From positions 434,001 to 498,000 of the forward strand of contig OZ241991.1 of the NCBI GenBank assembly GCA_965204095.1: DNA of 64,000 nucleotides. Direction: 5' to 3'. Shown piece by piece: positions 6,700-13,902 of this stretch (position 1 is its first letter; each line of letters opens with the position of its first letter). This DNA comes from JAPPLB01 sp965204095 (GTDB lineage: Bacteria > Acidobacteriota > Terriglobia > Bryobacterales > UBA6623). The notes below the pieces were generated by a model that was not told where the DNA came from, made no database searches, and saw nothing but the letters and a program-made list of their open reading frames with translations. The translations under genes were made by a program, and so were the position numbers.

Positions 6700-7209
6700 A
6701 TGACCGACACTCCCGTTCCCAACGTCACCCAGCACGTCTTCAATGACGAGATCATCATGCAGGACTTGCTGCCCGACACCCTGTACGAGTTGCTGGCGGC
6801 CGCCATCAACGACGCCCGCCAGCTCGACCCGCAGTCCTACTACCCCTCCAGCATGCGCTGGCACTACTCCCCCACCAGAGGCCATTGCGAAGTCTGCCTG
6901 GCCGGCAGCCTCATCGCACGCACCTACCGCAGCTCCCGCAGCCTCGACATCCTGCCGTCGATGTTCTCCTTCGCCATCTACCGCAAGCTCTGCGCCATCG
7001 ACAACATGCGAAGAGGGAAGTGGCTGAACGCCTACTTGACGCTCTACGAAACCCCGGCTTCCCTGGCGATCGAGGACCGGCTGTTGGGCCTTCCAAGGCC
7101 GACGCACGTCGATTTCAAAGGCTGGCTGCAGTTCAACGCCCACCTGGACTCGTTGGAGCCCATCATGTACGAGCTGCGCGCGATTGAGCTCGACGCCAGC
7201 AAGGCGTGA
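6700..7209 (+). CDS. Tandem paralogue d of the unrecognised Cys-containing family
   Basis: A 169-residue protein, closely related to paralogue c over its whole length. It has DLLPDTLYELLAAAINDARQ, WHYS (the cysteine after WH is lost), HCEVCLAGSLIARTYRSS, KLCAIDNMRRGKWLNAY and FNAHLDSLEPIMYELRAIE. The C-x-x-C is retained although the third Cys position varies, so a metal site would need other ligands. Own hairpin leader and GGAGGAT site. Confidence 0.78.
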   Translation: MTDTPVPNVTQHVFNDEIIMQDLLPDTLYELLAAAINDARQLDPQSYYPSSMRWHYSPTRGHCEVCLAGSLIARTYRSSRSLDILPSMFSFAIYRKLCAIDNMRRGKWLNAYLTLYETPASLAIEDRLLGLPRPTHVDFKGWLQFNAHLDSLEPIMYELRAIELDASKA

Positions 7210-7236
7210 TCGCTCACGCTGACCCCATCCTTCGGC

Positions 7237-7285
7237 GGGTGGTCCGCTTTCCGCCAGGTATCGGCGAGCGGAAAGCTCCCCACCC
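7237..7285 (+). promoter_or_regulatory. Hairpin leader, copy 7 (GGGTGG/CCACCC type)
   Basis: The stem is identical to copy 6 with a different loop (CAGGTATCGGCGA). It serves a DUF29-like gene rather than a family paralogue, which shows that the leader type does not follow the type of gene downstream. Confidence 0.85.
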
Positions 7286-7310
7286 TTACCTCCAGGAGGA
7301 TCACAACTTC

Positions 7311-7988
7311 ATGCCCGAAACTCCCAGCAAGGCCGTCCCGATCAGCCGCATCTGGCATCTCGCGACCGCCCCGTTCCTCAAGATGCTCAAGCTGTCCCGC
7401 GAGCCCGGCCTGCACGACCACGATTCGGTGGCGTGGTACCTGCAGCAGACGGGGCTGCTCGTTCGCGGCGAGCTCGACCAGCTGGACCGGACCAACATCA
7501 TCAACCACTTCGACCGCATGGCGCACGACCTGATTCGCGCCTGGCGCGACCACTGCCGCGAGGTCCACCACATGCTCCTGTTGCTCTGGATCGCTCCCTC
7601 TGCCGACGCCGTCACCCGCATCGAGTGGAACGACTCCCTCGGCAAGCACCGCATCGAGATGGAACACCTGCTCAGCAACAACCCCTCGATGAAACCCTTT
7701 GTGCCCGCCATGGTGGACTTCGCCTGGCACGGCGGCCGCTTCAGCGCCGCCCGCACCATGAACCGCCTGTTGTACGTCGATCCCCCCGATCGCAACAGGA
7801 TCCTCGAACGGCAGCGCGAGTTAGGCGACTGGAAGGAGCGGCTTCCGAAGAACTGCCCCTGGAGTACCGTCGAGATCGTCGGCTACGATCCCGACAACGA
7901 CAGGGAACACCTTTTCGATCCCTGCTTCCGGCCGTTCTACGACCCGTTCTTCCCGCACCGCAACCCTTTCGACAGGAATGCGGAATGA
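7311..7988 (+). CDS. DUF29-like protein
   Basis: A 225-residue protein related to the one at 4720. Similarities: DSVAWYLQQTGLLVRGELDQ, the HHMLLLLWIAP segment, W-N-D-S-L-G-K-H-R-I-E-M-E and NNPSMKPFVPAMVDFAW, with a conserved ERLPKNCPW near residue 185. The last 30 residues are rich in Asp, Phe, Pro and His. ATG 7311 follows AGGAGGATCACAACTTC. Function unknown, as for the family. Confidence 0.65.
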   Translation: MPETPSKAVPISRIWHLATAPFLKMLKLSREPGLHDHDSVAWYLQQTGLLVRGELDQLDRTNIINHFDRMAHDLIRAWRDHCREVHHMLLLLWIAPSADAVTRIEWNDSLGKHRIEMEHLLSNNPSMKPFVPAMVDFAWHGGRFSAARTMNRLLYVDPPDRNRILERQRELGDWKERLPKNCPWSTVEIVGYDPDNDREHLFDPCFRPFYDPFFPHRNPFDRNAE

Positions 7989-8021
7989 CCAGCATTCTCA
8001 GCTTGCTCGACTCCCCTGCCA

Positions 8022-8070
8022 GGGTTCTCCGCTTTCCGCCAGGGAGCAGTGAGCGGAAAGCTCCCAACCC
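8022..8070 (+). promoter_or_regulatory. Hairpin leader, copy 8 (GGGTT/AACCC type)
   Basis: The inner and outer stems are intact. It is followed by CTAACGCCAGGAGG, so the ribosome-binding site is kept but the CCTCC arm is not. It is the last hairpin in the array; the next genes have ordinary short intergenic spacers. Confidence 0.8.
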
Positions 8071-8095
8071 CTAACGCCAGGAGGCTCACGTCAAC

Positions 8096-8347
8096 ATGCC
8101 ACGGCCCCATCTCAGCACCCCCGAAGGGAGAGCGGTCCTCAACGCCGCCATCGCCAGGCAGGCGGCCCGCTGCAGCGAGCTGAACTGCTCGCAGCGGAGG
8201 AAATGCCACCGCTGCGGCAACGCCGTCCGCTTCGTTCTCGACGGCGAGGAATGGTGCTCGCGATGCGAAACCTACCAGCGGCCCGTCCCGCACGGTTGGT
8301 CGCGCTGGGAAGCCGTTTCCGAGATCGACCCGGCGAGCGCCTCGTAA
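8096..8347 (+). CDS. Zinc-ribbon mini-protein
   Basis: An 83-residue protein. CHRCG (residues 38-42) and WCSRC (residues 53-57) form a four-Cys zinc ribbon. An Arg/Ala-rich helix with another two Cys comes first. It lies between the last hairpin and paralogue e. Such ribbons commonly bind nucleic acid or protein; which one applies here is unknown. Confidence 0.6.
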   Translation: MPRPHLSTPEGRAVLNAAIARQAARCSELNCSQRRKCHRCGNAVRFVLDGEEWCSRCETYQRPVPHGWSRWEAVSEIDPASAS

Positions 8348-8358
8348 GGAGCACCACC

Positions 8359-8829
8359 ATGAAGACACAGCCACAGATCAGCACCTTGTCGGAACTGCTC
8401 GCAACGGCCATTGCCGACGCCCGCAGGCTCGACCGCGACCAGTACCAGCCCCGTTACCGGAACTGGCACTTCCCCAACAGCCAGGGCTTTTGCGAAATCT
8501 GCCTGGGCGGCAGTTTCGTGGCCGGAACCCTCGGCTGCCCCCCCACCAGGGAAGCCTCGCCCTGGAATTTTCCCAAGCAGACCCATGCCAACATCGAGGC
8601 CCTCAACGCCATGCGTTCCGGCGCCTGGATCGAAGCCTACCGCCTTTTCCACCAGCGCAACCCCACCGACGCGGTTGCGTTTCGCATGGTCCGCCTGCCG
8701 GTCCCCGCCCGTCCGCACTTCCTCGGATGGGAAGAGTTCGATGTCCACCTGAAGTCTCTCGAATCGCTCATCCCCAAGCTGCGCGAGATCGAGTCCGAGG
8801 ACGACCACCCCGAAGCCTTGAAAGGATGA
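8359..8829 (+). CDS. Tandem paralogue e of the unrecognised Cys-containing family
   Basis: A 156-residue protein lacking the variable N-terminal extension of a-d. Landmarks: LSELLATAIADARRLD, NWHFP, GFCEICLGGSFVAGTLGC, ALNAMRSGAWIEAY and FDVHLKSLESLIPKLREIE. It starts 11 nt after the zinc-ribbon gene behind AAGGAGC and has no hairpin. Genes e, f and g are packed as an operon. Confidence 0.75.
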   Translation: MKTQPQISTLSELLATAIADARRLDRDQYQPRYRNWHFPNSQGFCEICLGGSFVAGTLGCPPTREASPWNFPKQTHANIEALNAMRSGAWIEAYRLFHQRNPTDAVAFRMVRLPVPARPHFLGWEEFDVHLKSLESLIPKLREIESEDDHPEALKG

Positions 8830-8833
8830 CCCC

Positions 8834-9304
8834 ATGACCCCGCAACCCCTTCCCGACACCCTCCACGAATTGCTCTGGACGGCCATCGACGACGCCCGCG
8901 GCCTCGACCGCCGCAAGTACAGACCCTGCAGCGATGAATGGCACTGCCCCGACGAGGACGGCCGCTGCGAAATCTGCCTGGCCGGGAGCATCCTGGCCGC
9001 AACCCTCGACTGCTCTCCGAAGAAGAACTTCGCGCCCTGGGAGTTTCCCCCCGAGACGCACAACAAGCTCGAAGCCCTCGAGGCGATGCGCACCGGCTCC
9101 TGGCTCGAAGCCTACCGCCTCGTGTACCAGCGCAGGCCCCCTGTCGAAATCGAAGCCCGCCTGTGCTGCCTGCCCGCTCCTGGCTGGGCCGCCTTCGTCG
9201 GCTGGCGGGCGTTCAACTCCCACCTCAAGTCGCTCGAAGCGATCCTTCCCCAGCTGCGCGGGATCGAATCCGACGACATGCAGCTTCAAACCTTGAAAGG
9301 ATGA
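8834..9304 (+). CDS. Tandem paralogue f of the unrecognised Cys-containing family
   Basis: A 156-residue protein with PLPDTLHELLWTAIDDARGL, EWHCP, RCEICLAGSILAATLDC, LEALEAMRTGSWLEAY and FNSHLKSLEAILPQLRGIE. The AAAGGATGACCCC spacer that separates it from gene e contains the stop of e and the ribosome-binding site for f. ATG 8826 is excluded because its frame stops at once. Closest relatives are e and g. Confidence 0.75.
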   Translation: MTPQPLPDTLHELLWTAIDDARGLDRRKYRPCSDEWHCPDEDGRCEICLAGSILAATLDCSPKKNFAPWEFPPETHNKLEALEAMRTGSWLEAYRLVYQRRPPVEIEARLCCLPAPGWAAFVGWRAFNSHLKSLEAILPQLRGIESDDMQLQTLKG

Positions 9305-9309
9305 CACCC

Positions 9310-9825
9310 ATGCATCTCCCCGAATTGCCCAACACCCTCTATGACATGATTCTTCTCGCCATCGACGATGCCCGCGGCCTCGACCGCCGCATCTACCAGC
9401 CCCATTCCGGCGACTGGCACTGCCCGCAGGATCACGGTCAGTGCCTGATCTGCCTCGCTGGAGGTGTTCTCGCAACACGCTACGACCGTACGCACCGCGA
9501 AGAACTTCAGCCCTGGCACTTCCCCTACCACCACCAGCGCAAGCTGGAAGCCCTCGACGAGGCCCGTATCGGCCGTTGGATCGACGCCTTCCGTCACATG
9601 CACCTTCGGCTGCCCCCGCGGGCAACCTTCCAGCGCCTGGTCCACCTTCCAACGCCGCGCTGCTCGGGCTTCTCCGGATGGGAGCAGTTCGAAGCGCTCC
9701 TGCACTCTCTCGAATCCATCGTGCCCTCGCTGCGTGAGATCGAACGGGAGTTCCTCCATGGCCGAGCACTCCCCCGAACCCTGGACGCTGGTGAAGTCCT
9801 ACCACGGCCCCGAATGGGCCGATGA
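9310..9825 (+). CDS. Tandem paralogue g of the unrecognised Cys-containing family
   Basis: A 171-residue protein with LPNTLYDMILLAIDDARGLD, DWHCP, QCLICLAGGVLATRYDR, LEALDEARIGRWIDAF and LHSLESIVPSLREIE. Compared with e and f it has about 20 additional residues after REIE, which overlap the next small gene by 68 nt. ATG 9310 is chosen by analogy with gene f (AAAGGATGACACCC spacer); ATG 9301 in the same frame is possible. Confidence 0.7.
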   Translation: MHLPELPNTLYDMILLAIDDARGLDRRIYQPHSGDWHCPQDHGQCLICLAGGVLATRYDRTHREELQPWHFPYHHQRKLEALDEARIGRWIDAFRHMHLRLPPRATFQRLVHLPTPRCSGFSGWEQFEALLHSLESIVPSLREIEREFLHGRALPRTLDAGEVLPRPRMGR

Positions 9826-9934
9826 CGGCCGCTACTTCATTCACTCCGGACCCTGGCACGTTGCCACCGTTCACGCTCACCAGCCCGGCATCGACGCCGT
9901 CGACAACGCCCGGATCGTGAAGGCCGCCCCCTGA
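9758..9934 (+). CDS. Small hypothetical protein, 58 residues
   Basis: The frame MAEHSPEPWTLVKSYHGPEW through IVKAAP is coherent and has the C-rich third positions of its neighbours. The pattern EPW...D.....I.S....VA.V......DA.DNARIVKAAP is like many short phage and plasmid proteins that end in NARRIVAA-type motifs. It overlaps the end of paralogue g and shares TGATG with the next gene. Confidence 0.55.
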   Translation: MAEHSPEPWTLVKSYHGPEWADDGRYFIHSGPWHVATVHAHQPGIDAVDNARIVKAAP

Positions 9935-10086
9935 TGCTGCGAGCCCTCAAGACCCTTCTGCCCGTCGCGCAGGCGTTCGAGAAGCAGGCCAGCCGCGGAA
10001 CCGGAGGCCGTCGAGGCGGCGCCGTGTTCGCACTCGCACGCAAGGCCATCGACGAGGCCGAACCCGATGCACGAAAGCAGATGTGA
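9934..10086 (+). CDS. Small hypothetical protein, 50 residues
   Basis: Its ATG overlaps the TGA of the previous gene (TGATG). The sequence (MLRALKTLLPVAQAFEKQ, then a Gly/Arg-rich turn, then FALARKAIDEAEPDARKQM) would form two amphipathic helices. It ends 1 nt before the next gene. No family recognised; the tight coupling is the main evidence that it is real. Confidence 0.45.
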   Translation: MLRALKTLLPVAQAFEKQASRGTGGRRGGAVFALARKAIDEAEPDARKQM

Positions 10087-10087
10087 C

Positions 10088-10579
10088 ATGAAGCACACCC
10101 ACACCGTCACCGTTCGGGATCACATCGGCGGCCATAGCGGCACCGCCGAGCTGTTCGAGGACGGCCGCACCTTCCGGATTGCCGTTCCGGCCGGCGATGG
10201 CCGCCAGCGCATCGAGGAGCTGATCAACTCCTTCGTCGCCGCTCTGTGGGGGGGATGCCTGCCCGTGAACTACGACTTTCCCAACCTCACCTTCGTCAAG
10301 GACAAGCGCCGGCGCTTCGAGCTGCTCGATGCCGGAGGCTGGCTGGACTTCTCCAGCGGCGCCTGGGACCGCGGCCGCAACGTGCGCCGCGCCAAGTGCG
10401 GCCGTTGCACCGTTCCCGTAGCTGCAGGGCAGGGCAGTGCCTGCAACGAGTTCCTCTCCGACGGCTACCGCACCGTCACCCGCTATCTGTGCCCCCGATG
10501 CGAAGCCGGGTACGCGGCTACGAGGCGCGAGTTTGCATCTCTCCCCGATCCGGACGACACTCCCCAATCCACTCGCTGA
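10088..10579 (+). CDS. Hypothetical protein with C-terminal zinc ribbon
   Basis: A 163-residue protein. The first 100 residues are of mixed alpha/beta character (HTVTVRDHIGGHSGTAELFE). CGRC at about residue 104 and CPRC at about residue 140 could form a split zinc ribbon. ATG 10088 lies 1 nt after the previous stop, behind GAAAGCAG. Its last 62 nt overlap the 3' end of a gene on the other strand. Function unknown. Confidence 0.55.
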   Translation: MKHTHTVTVRDHIGGHSGTAELFEDGRTFRIAVPAGDGRQRIEELINSFVAALWGGCLPVNYDFPNLTFVKDKRRRFELLDAGGWLDFSSGAWDRGRNVRRAKCGRCTVPVAAGQGSACNEFLSDGYRTVTRYLCPRCEAGYAATRREFASLPDPDDTPQSTR

Positions 10580-10796
10580 TCCTGGCGGCCTCGATCTTTC
10601 CGCCTGCGAACGGTATCCGCGCCACGAAAGCCCGCTTGAACGCCTGATGATGCTCGGCGGCGAAGTCCCTCTCTCCCGTGGCCGCCAGCAGGATGTTGAG
10701 CGCCAGCTCGGCCGGTCCGCTGCCGCCGCAGCCCCACTCGAAACCCGCAGGGCTGTGCCACGCCCAGGTCTGCGCCGCGCCCTCGACCCGCACCAC
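10518..10796 (-). CDS. DUF6166-like protein
   Basis: A 92-residue protein from a GTG start. The N-terminal part contains HSPAGFEWGCGGSGPAELAL followed by NILL, which is the hallmark of the DUF6166 family found on plasmids and phages. The C-terminal half is a charged helix region (HHQAFKRAFVARIP, ISEWIGE). It is the only gene on this strand in the first 13 kb and converges with the preceding gene, overlapping by 62 nt. Function of the family is not known. Confidence 0.7.
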   Translation of the reverse strand: MVRVEGAAQTWAWHSPAGFEWGCGGSGPAELALNILLAATGERDFAAEHHQAFKRAFVARIPFAGGKIEAARISEWIGECRPDRGEMQTRAS

Positions 10797-11184
10797 TCAA
10801 GCCTCACGCCGGCGCGCGATATCGCTCACCCCCATTCGTCGAACCCCCTCAGCCGTCCTCGCAGACGGACACCCGCCACGCGGTCATGGCCCACGTCGAG
10901 GCCGGGCGCGCCGGCCTTTGCGACGTGGGGCGGCGTGCCCGTCGAGCGGCCGCGTCCAGGCCAGCGCCATAAGGCGCTGCTCGATTTCCCGTCGCGCTGC
11001 GGTGCCCGTTTCGTCACGGCCGCCGTGCCGTGCCGAGTCGTTTCAGAGACTATGTCGGGCCGCTCCCGGGGTCGCTCTTGCGCGGTACGGTTTCGGCCGC
11101 TTCGGCCGTCTCGCTCGCTCTGCAGCGGACCCCCACTACCCCCTTTTCGAGGACGGATCATGCCCGCTTCGCCGCGCGGCCGCT
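10797..11184. other. Intergenic stretch between the array of module A and module B
   Basis: No frame here has convincing protein features, and I see no repeat shared with other modules until the parA leader begins at about 11185. A TTTCGGCCGCTTCGGCCG direct repeat occurs near 11090. Confidence 0.4.
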
Positions 11185-11350
11185 CAATCGCCGGCTGCGG
11201 CTTCGCCACCGTTTGCGGAGCTCGCGGCCCCCTTCCCGCGGCCTTTTCTCCCACACACTCGAAGTGCGTTGCCGCGTGGTCCGGACTTGCCAGAATCCCG
11301 AATCCGTGCAGAATTGAAGTGATGCAGGCTTGCACGCTTGCAGGCTTGCA
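11185..11350 (+). promoter_or_regulatory. Conserved leader, promoter and paired 12-bp repeats of parA, module B
   Basis: The promoter is TTGCCA 11287-11292 and CAGAAT 11309-11314, spacing 16. Two copies of TGCAGGCTTGCA, an imperfect palindrome, lie at 11323-11334 and 11339-11350, with a 16-bp repeat period, between the promoter and the parA start. Module D has the same two copies with the same period. They are good candidates for binding sites of the RHH protein or ParA. Confidence 0.6.
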
Positions 11351-11368
11351 ATGACTGAGACGACTCCT

Positions 11369-12016
11369 ATGAAAACCATCGCCATCGTGAGCCAGAAAGG
11401 TGGCTCCGGCAAGACCACCCTGGCCTTGCACCTGGCGGTCGCTTCGGCCGCAGAAGGCCGCAACACCGCCATCATCGACCTCGATCCGCAGGCTTCCTCC
11501 GCCAACTGGTCGGACCGCCGCACGGCCGAAGTGCCCGTTGTGCTGTCGGCTCATGCGAGCCGGCTGCGGCATGAAATCCAGCGGGTCCGCGAGATCGGCG
11601 GCGAAATGCTCTACGTCGACACCGCACCGCATTCCGACAGCGCCGCCCTGGAAGCGGCGCGCGTCGCCGATCTGGTTCTGATTCCCTGCCGGCCGGCGAT
11701 CCTCGACCTGGAGGCGATTACCAACACGCTCGCCTTCATCCGGACCACCGGAACGCCGGCGCTCGTGGTCCTCAATGCGATCGCCGCCACCGGCCAGGAC
11801 GCCCTGCTCGCCGAGGAAGCCCTCTCGGCGCATGACGTGGAAACCTGCCCGGTCCGGCTGGGCCGCCGCGTCGCCTTCGCTCGCGCACTGCTCAGCGGCC
11901 AGTCGGCTCAGGAATACGAGCCCTTCGGCAAGGCCGCCCTCGAAGTCAAACGGCTGCATGCCTTCATCACTCGAAGATTCGAGGACTTCAATCCTTCAAC
12001 CAACGGAGCTTCTTGA
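11369..12016 (+). CDS. parA: ParA-family ATPase, module B
   Basis: A 215-residue ParA/Soj-type ATPase with KGGSGKTT at residues 10-17, DLDPQAS at about 40, and the LIPCRPAILDLEAI motif after the switch II-like region (VDTAPHSDSAALEAAR). It is very similar to the copies in modules A and D. Start 11369 (MKTIAIVSQK) is shared with D. It ends 1 nt before the RHH gene. Expected to be a partition or positioning ATPase; which cargo it moves is unknown. Confidence 0.9.
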   Translation: MKTIAIVSQKGGSGKTTLALHLAVASAAEGRNTAIIDLDPQASSANWSDRRTAEVPVVLSAHASRLRHEIQRVREIGGEMLYVDTAPHSDSAALEAARVADLVLIPCRPAILDLEAITNTLAFIRTTGTPALVVLNAIAATGQDALLAEEALSAHDVETCPVRLGRRVAFARALLSGQSAQEYEPFGKAALEVKRLHAFITRRFEDFNPSTNGAS

Positions 12017-12017
12017 C

Positions 12018-12257
12018 ATGACCACCAACAAATTCGCATCCGCCTTGAAATCCCGCGCTCCGGCGCCGCAGCCGCCCGCCCTCACCCCTTCCCCTGCCAA
12101 GGGAAGCGCCAAGCGCAAGCACATCGGCGGCTACTTCGCTCCGCCCGTCGCCAAGCAACTCCGGCTGCTGGCGTCGGAGGAGGAAACCACCGTGCAGGAG
12201 CTTCTCACCGAAGCCCTCACGCTGCTGTTCGCCAAACGCGGCTTGCCGCTGCCCTGA
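12018..12257 (+). CDS. Ribbon-helix-helix partner of ParA, module B
   Basis: A 79-residue protein with a Pro/Ala-rich N-terminal 30 residues, then KRKHIGGYFAPPVAKQLRLL and TTVQELLTEALTLLFAKRG, the RHH fold pattern. Unlike in A and D, the ATG does not overlap the parA stop but follows it by 1 nt. The C-terminal 45 residues are nearly identical to the copy in module D. Confidence 0.75.
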   Translation: MTTNKFASALKSRAPAPQPPALTPSPAKGSAKRKHIGGYFAPPVAKQLRLLASEEETTVQELLTEALTLLFAKRGLPLP

Positions 12258-12275
12258 GCTTCCGGAGTTCCCCTT

Positions 12276-12611
12276 ATGCACATCGGCGTCCTCGTTTCTT
12301 CCACGCCCTTCGTTCTGTTGATCGTCTTTCTGTTCGCCGCCGCCTGCTGGGGGCTCGGCATGCTTCTCGCCCGCGACCACATGGAAGGCCCGCTCGGAAG
12401 CTGGCCTGTGCGCTGGTTCAGTTTGCTCGACGCACTCGCTGTGGCTGCCTACATCGTCATCGTCGTCGCTCTCTCGTTCTCCTGCTCGTTCGCGTCCCGA
12501 GGGAGCCTCCACTGCCCTGATTTGATGCCTCCGGCCGATTGTTACAATGAGATCCGCACACCTCACCATGTCCACGGCCGCTTCACCCCCCGTCTCTGTT
12601 CAGCAGCGTAA
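12276..12611 (+). CDS. Two-TM membrane protein with extended tail, module B
   Basis: A 111-residue protein. Two hydrophobic segments (TPFVLLIVFLFAAACWGLGM and LAVAAYIVIVVALSFSC) flank a WPVRWFSLLD motif shared with the module A and D proteins. The last 35 residues have no match in the 80-residue paralogue of module D and run over the promoter and start of the DUF29 gene, so the original stop was probably lost. Function unknown. Confidence 0.6.
   Translation: MHIGVLVSSTPFVLLIVFLFAAACWGLGMLLARDHMEGPLGSWPVRWFSLLDALAVAAYIVIVVALSFSCSFASRGSLHCPDLMPPADCYNEIRTPHHVHGRFTPRLCSAA
12543..12548 (+). promoter_or_regulatory. Putative extended -10 promoter of the DUF29 gene, module B
   Basis: TGTTACAAT (TGn plus TACAAT) is conserved here and at 49130-49138 in module D in otherwise diverged sequence. 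It ends 20 nt before ATG 12568. The -35 region is poor in both copies, as is common for extended -10 promoters. Confidence 0.45.
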
Positions 12612-13197
12612 GTCGGCCGAGCTCTACCACAGCGATCCCTACGCTTGGTCTGTCGAACAGTCGGACGCCCTCCGCCGTCGTGATTTTGCGGCCGTCGATT
12701 GGGACAATGTCATTGAGGAAATCGAATCCGTGGGCAGAACCGAACAACGCACGTGGACCTCGAAATGCGCCAACGCCATCACTCACCTTCTCAAGATCGA
12801 GCATGGCATGATGGCTACGTCTGAAGAAGTAGAGGGTTGGGAGAAAGAAGTACAGCGCTACCGTAGGGAAATGGCCGCTGTCATCGTTGACAACCCCCGC
12901 CTTCAGAACCTCTTCCCGCAGATGTTTCAAACCGCCTGGCAGCGCGGTCGCAGCGAAGCGGTTGATGCGCTCGCTGAGTACGATGTTCAGCGTAATCTGC
13001 AGCCTGATAAACGCTCCGCTCGCAAAGCCCGGCGTCTGTCACTTCCCCGCTCGTGCCCCTATCAGTTCCACGAAGTGACCGCCTTCACCTACGACCGTAA
13101 TGCTGCCGTGCACGAGCCTGACCCCGAAGTTCTTCCCCCGCAGGTCAGCCGCGTTCTTGACTATCACCGCTCACGTTCTCAGCAGTGGGATCGCTGA
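12568..13197 (+). CDS. DUF29 family protein, module B
   Basis: A 209-residue helical protein with clear DUF29 features: LYHSDPYAWSVEQSDALRRR, FAAVDWDNVIEEIESVGR, a central SKCANAITHLLKIEH helix, and a C-terminal CPYQFHEVTAFTYD. Start 12568 (MSTAA) is shared with the module D paralogue; the ATG 21 nt upstream overlaps the likely -10 box. DUF29 has no known biochemical function. It is the last intact gene of module B. Confidence 0.8.
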   Translation: MSTAASPPVSVQQRKSAELYHSDPYAWSVEQSDALRRRDFAAVDWDNVIEEIESVGRTEQRTWTSKCANAITHLLKIEHGMMATSEEVEGWEKEVQRYRREMAAVIVDNPRLQNLFPQMFQTAWQRGRSEAVDALAEYDVQRNLQPDKRSARKARRLSLPRSCPYQFHEVTAFTYDRNAAVHEPDPEVLPPQVSRVLDYHRSRSQQWDR

Positions 13198-13295
13198 TCA
13201 CTCTCTTTTCGGGCGCGGCTTGCTCCATGTCCTTGCTGCTCTCCGCGCTGCCTGCCGCCTTGCTCTCGATTGCGGCTGCTCTTGCTGCTCTTTGG

Positions 13296-13628
13296 CTAGT
13301 TGCTTGCGCGTGTTTCGAGCATCCCTTCCATGAGAGCTATGCTTCCTCGTATGTTTCCCAAATCGGTTTTCACCTGCCCCGCCAGTTCCTGCAGCTCATC
13401 GAGGAGGTCTTCTTCGATCTGTTGCGGTAGTCGTCGAGCCCGCCGCTCTCTCGTTTGCTCTTCCCGGTTGAGATTCAAAAGCGATGCCCTTCTCTCCAGG
13501 ATTTCGTAGTTCTTCGCCAGCTCCCCCATGTTGTCGATGTTTTCCTGTTGCTCCCGCTCGATTTCGCTGGTACAGCTCGACATGGTCATAGTCAGCAGCA
13601 TGGCCAGTGTGATTCCAGTCGCTTTCAT
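13296..13628 (-). CDS. Predicted lipoprotein with coiled coil
   Basis: A 110-residue protein. Residues 1-20 are a lipoprotein signal peptide (MKATGITLAMLLTMTMSSC) with the lipobox M-S-S-C. The mature part is a charged helical region (EREQQENIDNMGELAKNYEI, then REEQTRERRARR) that probably forms a coiled coil in the periplasm. ATG 13628 is chosen because the signal peptide begins there, behind AGAGAGAAACC. It faces the DUF29 gene. The family is not recognised. Confidence 0.6.
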   Translation of the reverse strand: MKATGITLAMLLTMTMSSCTSEIEREQQENIDNMGELAKNYEILERRASLLNLNREEQTRERRARRLPQQIEEDLLDELQELAGQVKTDLGNIRGSIALMEGMLETRASN

Positions 13629-13714
13629 GGTTTCTCTCTCTGGGCGGCTCTCGCCTTCGCGCACGTCCGTTCTCGTTGTCGTATTCCTCTGTATGACCTT
13701 CCCCCTCTGGTCCC

Positions 13715-13865
13715 CGAGCAAACGAAGGGGCAGTGGTCAGAGCCGCTATATCCCCTCTTCTCGCGGTTCCCGTATCGATACGCGATGGCGGGCAGGCCAG
13801 GGCGGTTTCATCGTCTCCACGTGTGAGCTTCCGCAGCCATCATCGGCCTTGTGGGGTTCGAGTCC
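13715..13865. repeat. Spacer repeat of module B, interrupted by the defence island
   Basis: From GAGCAAACGA at 13716 to GCCATCATCGGCCTTGTGGG near 13853 this matches the spacer of module D (49848-49995), and its second half matches module A (2345-2420). In D the similarity to A goes on for 500 bp; here it ends at about 13865, 40 bp before the helicase gene stops. This marks the edge of the foreign insert. The rest of 13629-13902 shows nothing else. Confidence 0.5.
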
Positions 13866-13902
13866 GCTCGGTGTAATCCGCCACCAGGTTTGCGACACTG
13901 GG

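Noticed and set aside
3371..8070. Hairpin array as integron attC sites between gene cassettes
   Set aside because: attC sites begin with an RYYYAAC box and end with GTTRRRY. Here the arms read GTT first and AAC last, the hairpins are short and regular, and no integron integrase is present.
3371..8070. Hairpin copies as a CRISPR array
   Set aside because: Copies are 500-900 bp apart with genes between them, and no cas genes are present.
4646..8070. Hairpins as intrinsic terminators of the upstream genes
   Set aside because: No copy has a T-run; each is followed by ACCCTTACC or similar and a ribosome-binding site. Copies 1 and 9 have no same-strand gene directly upstream.
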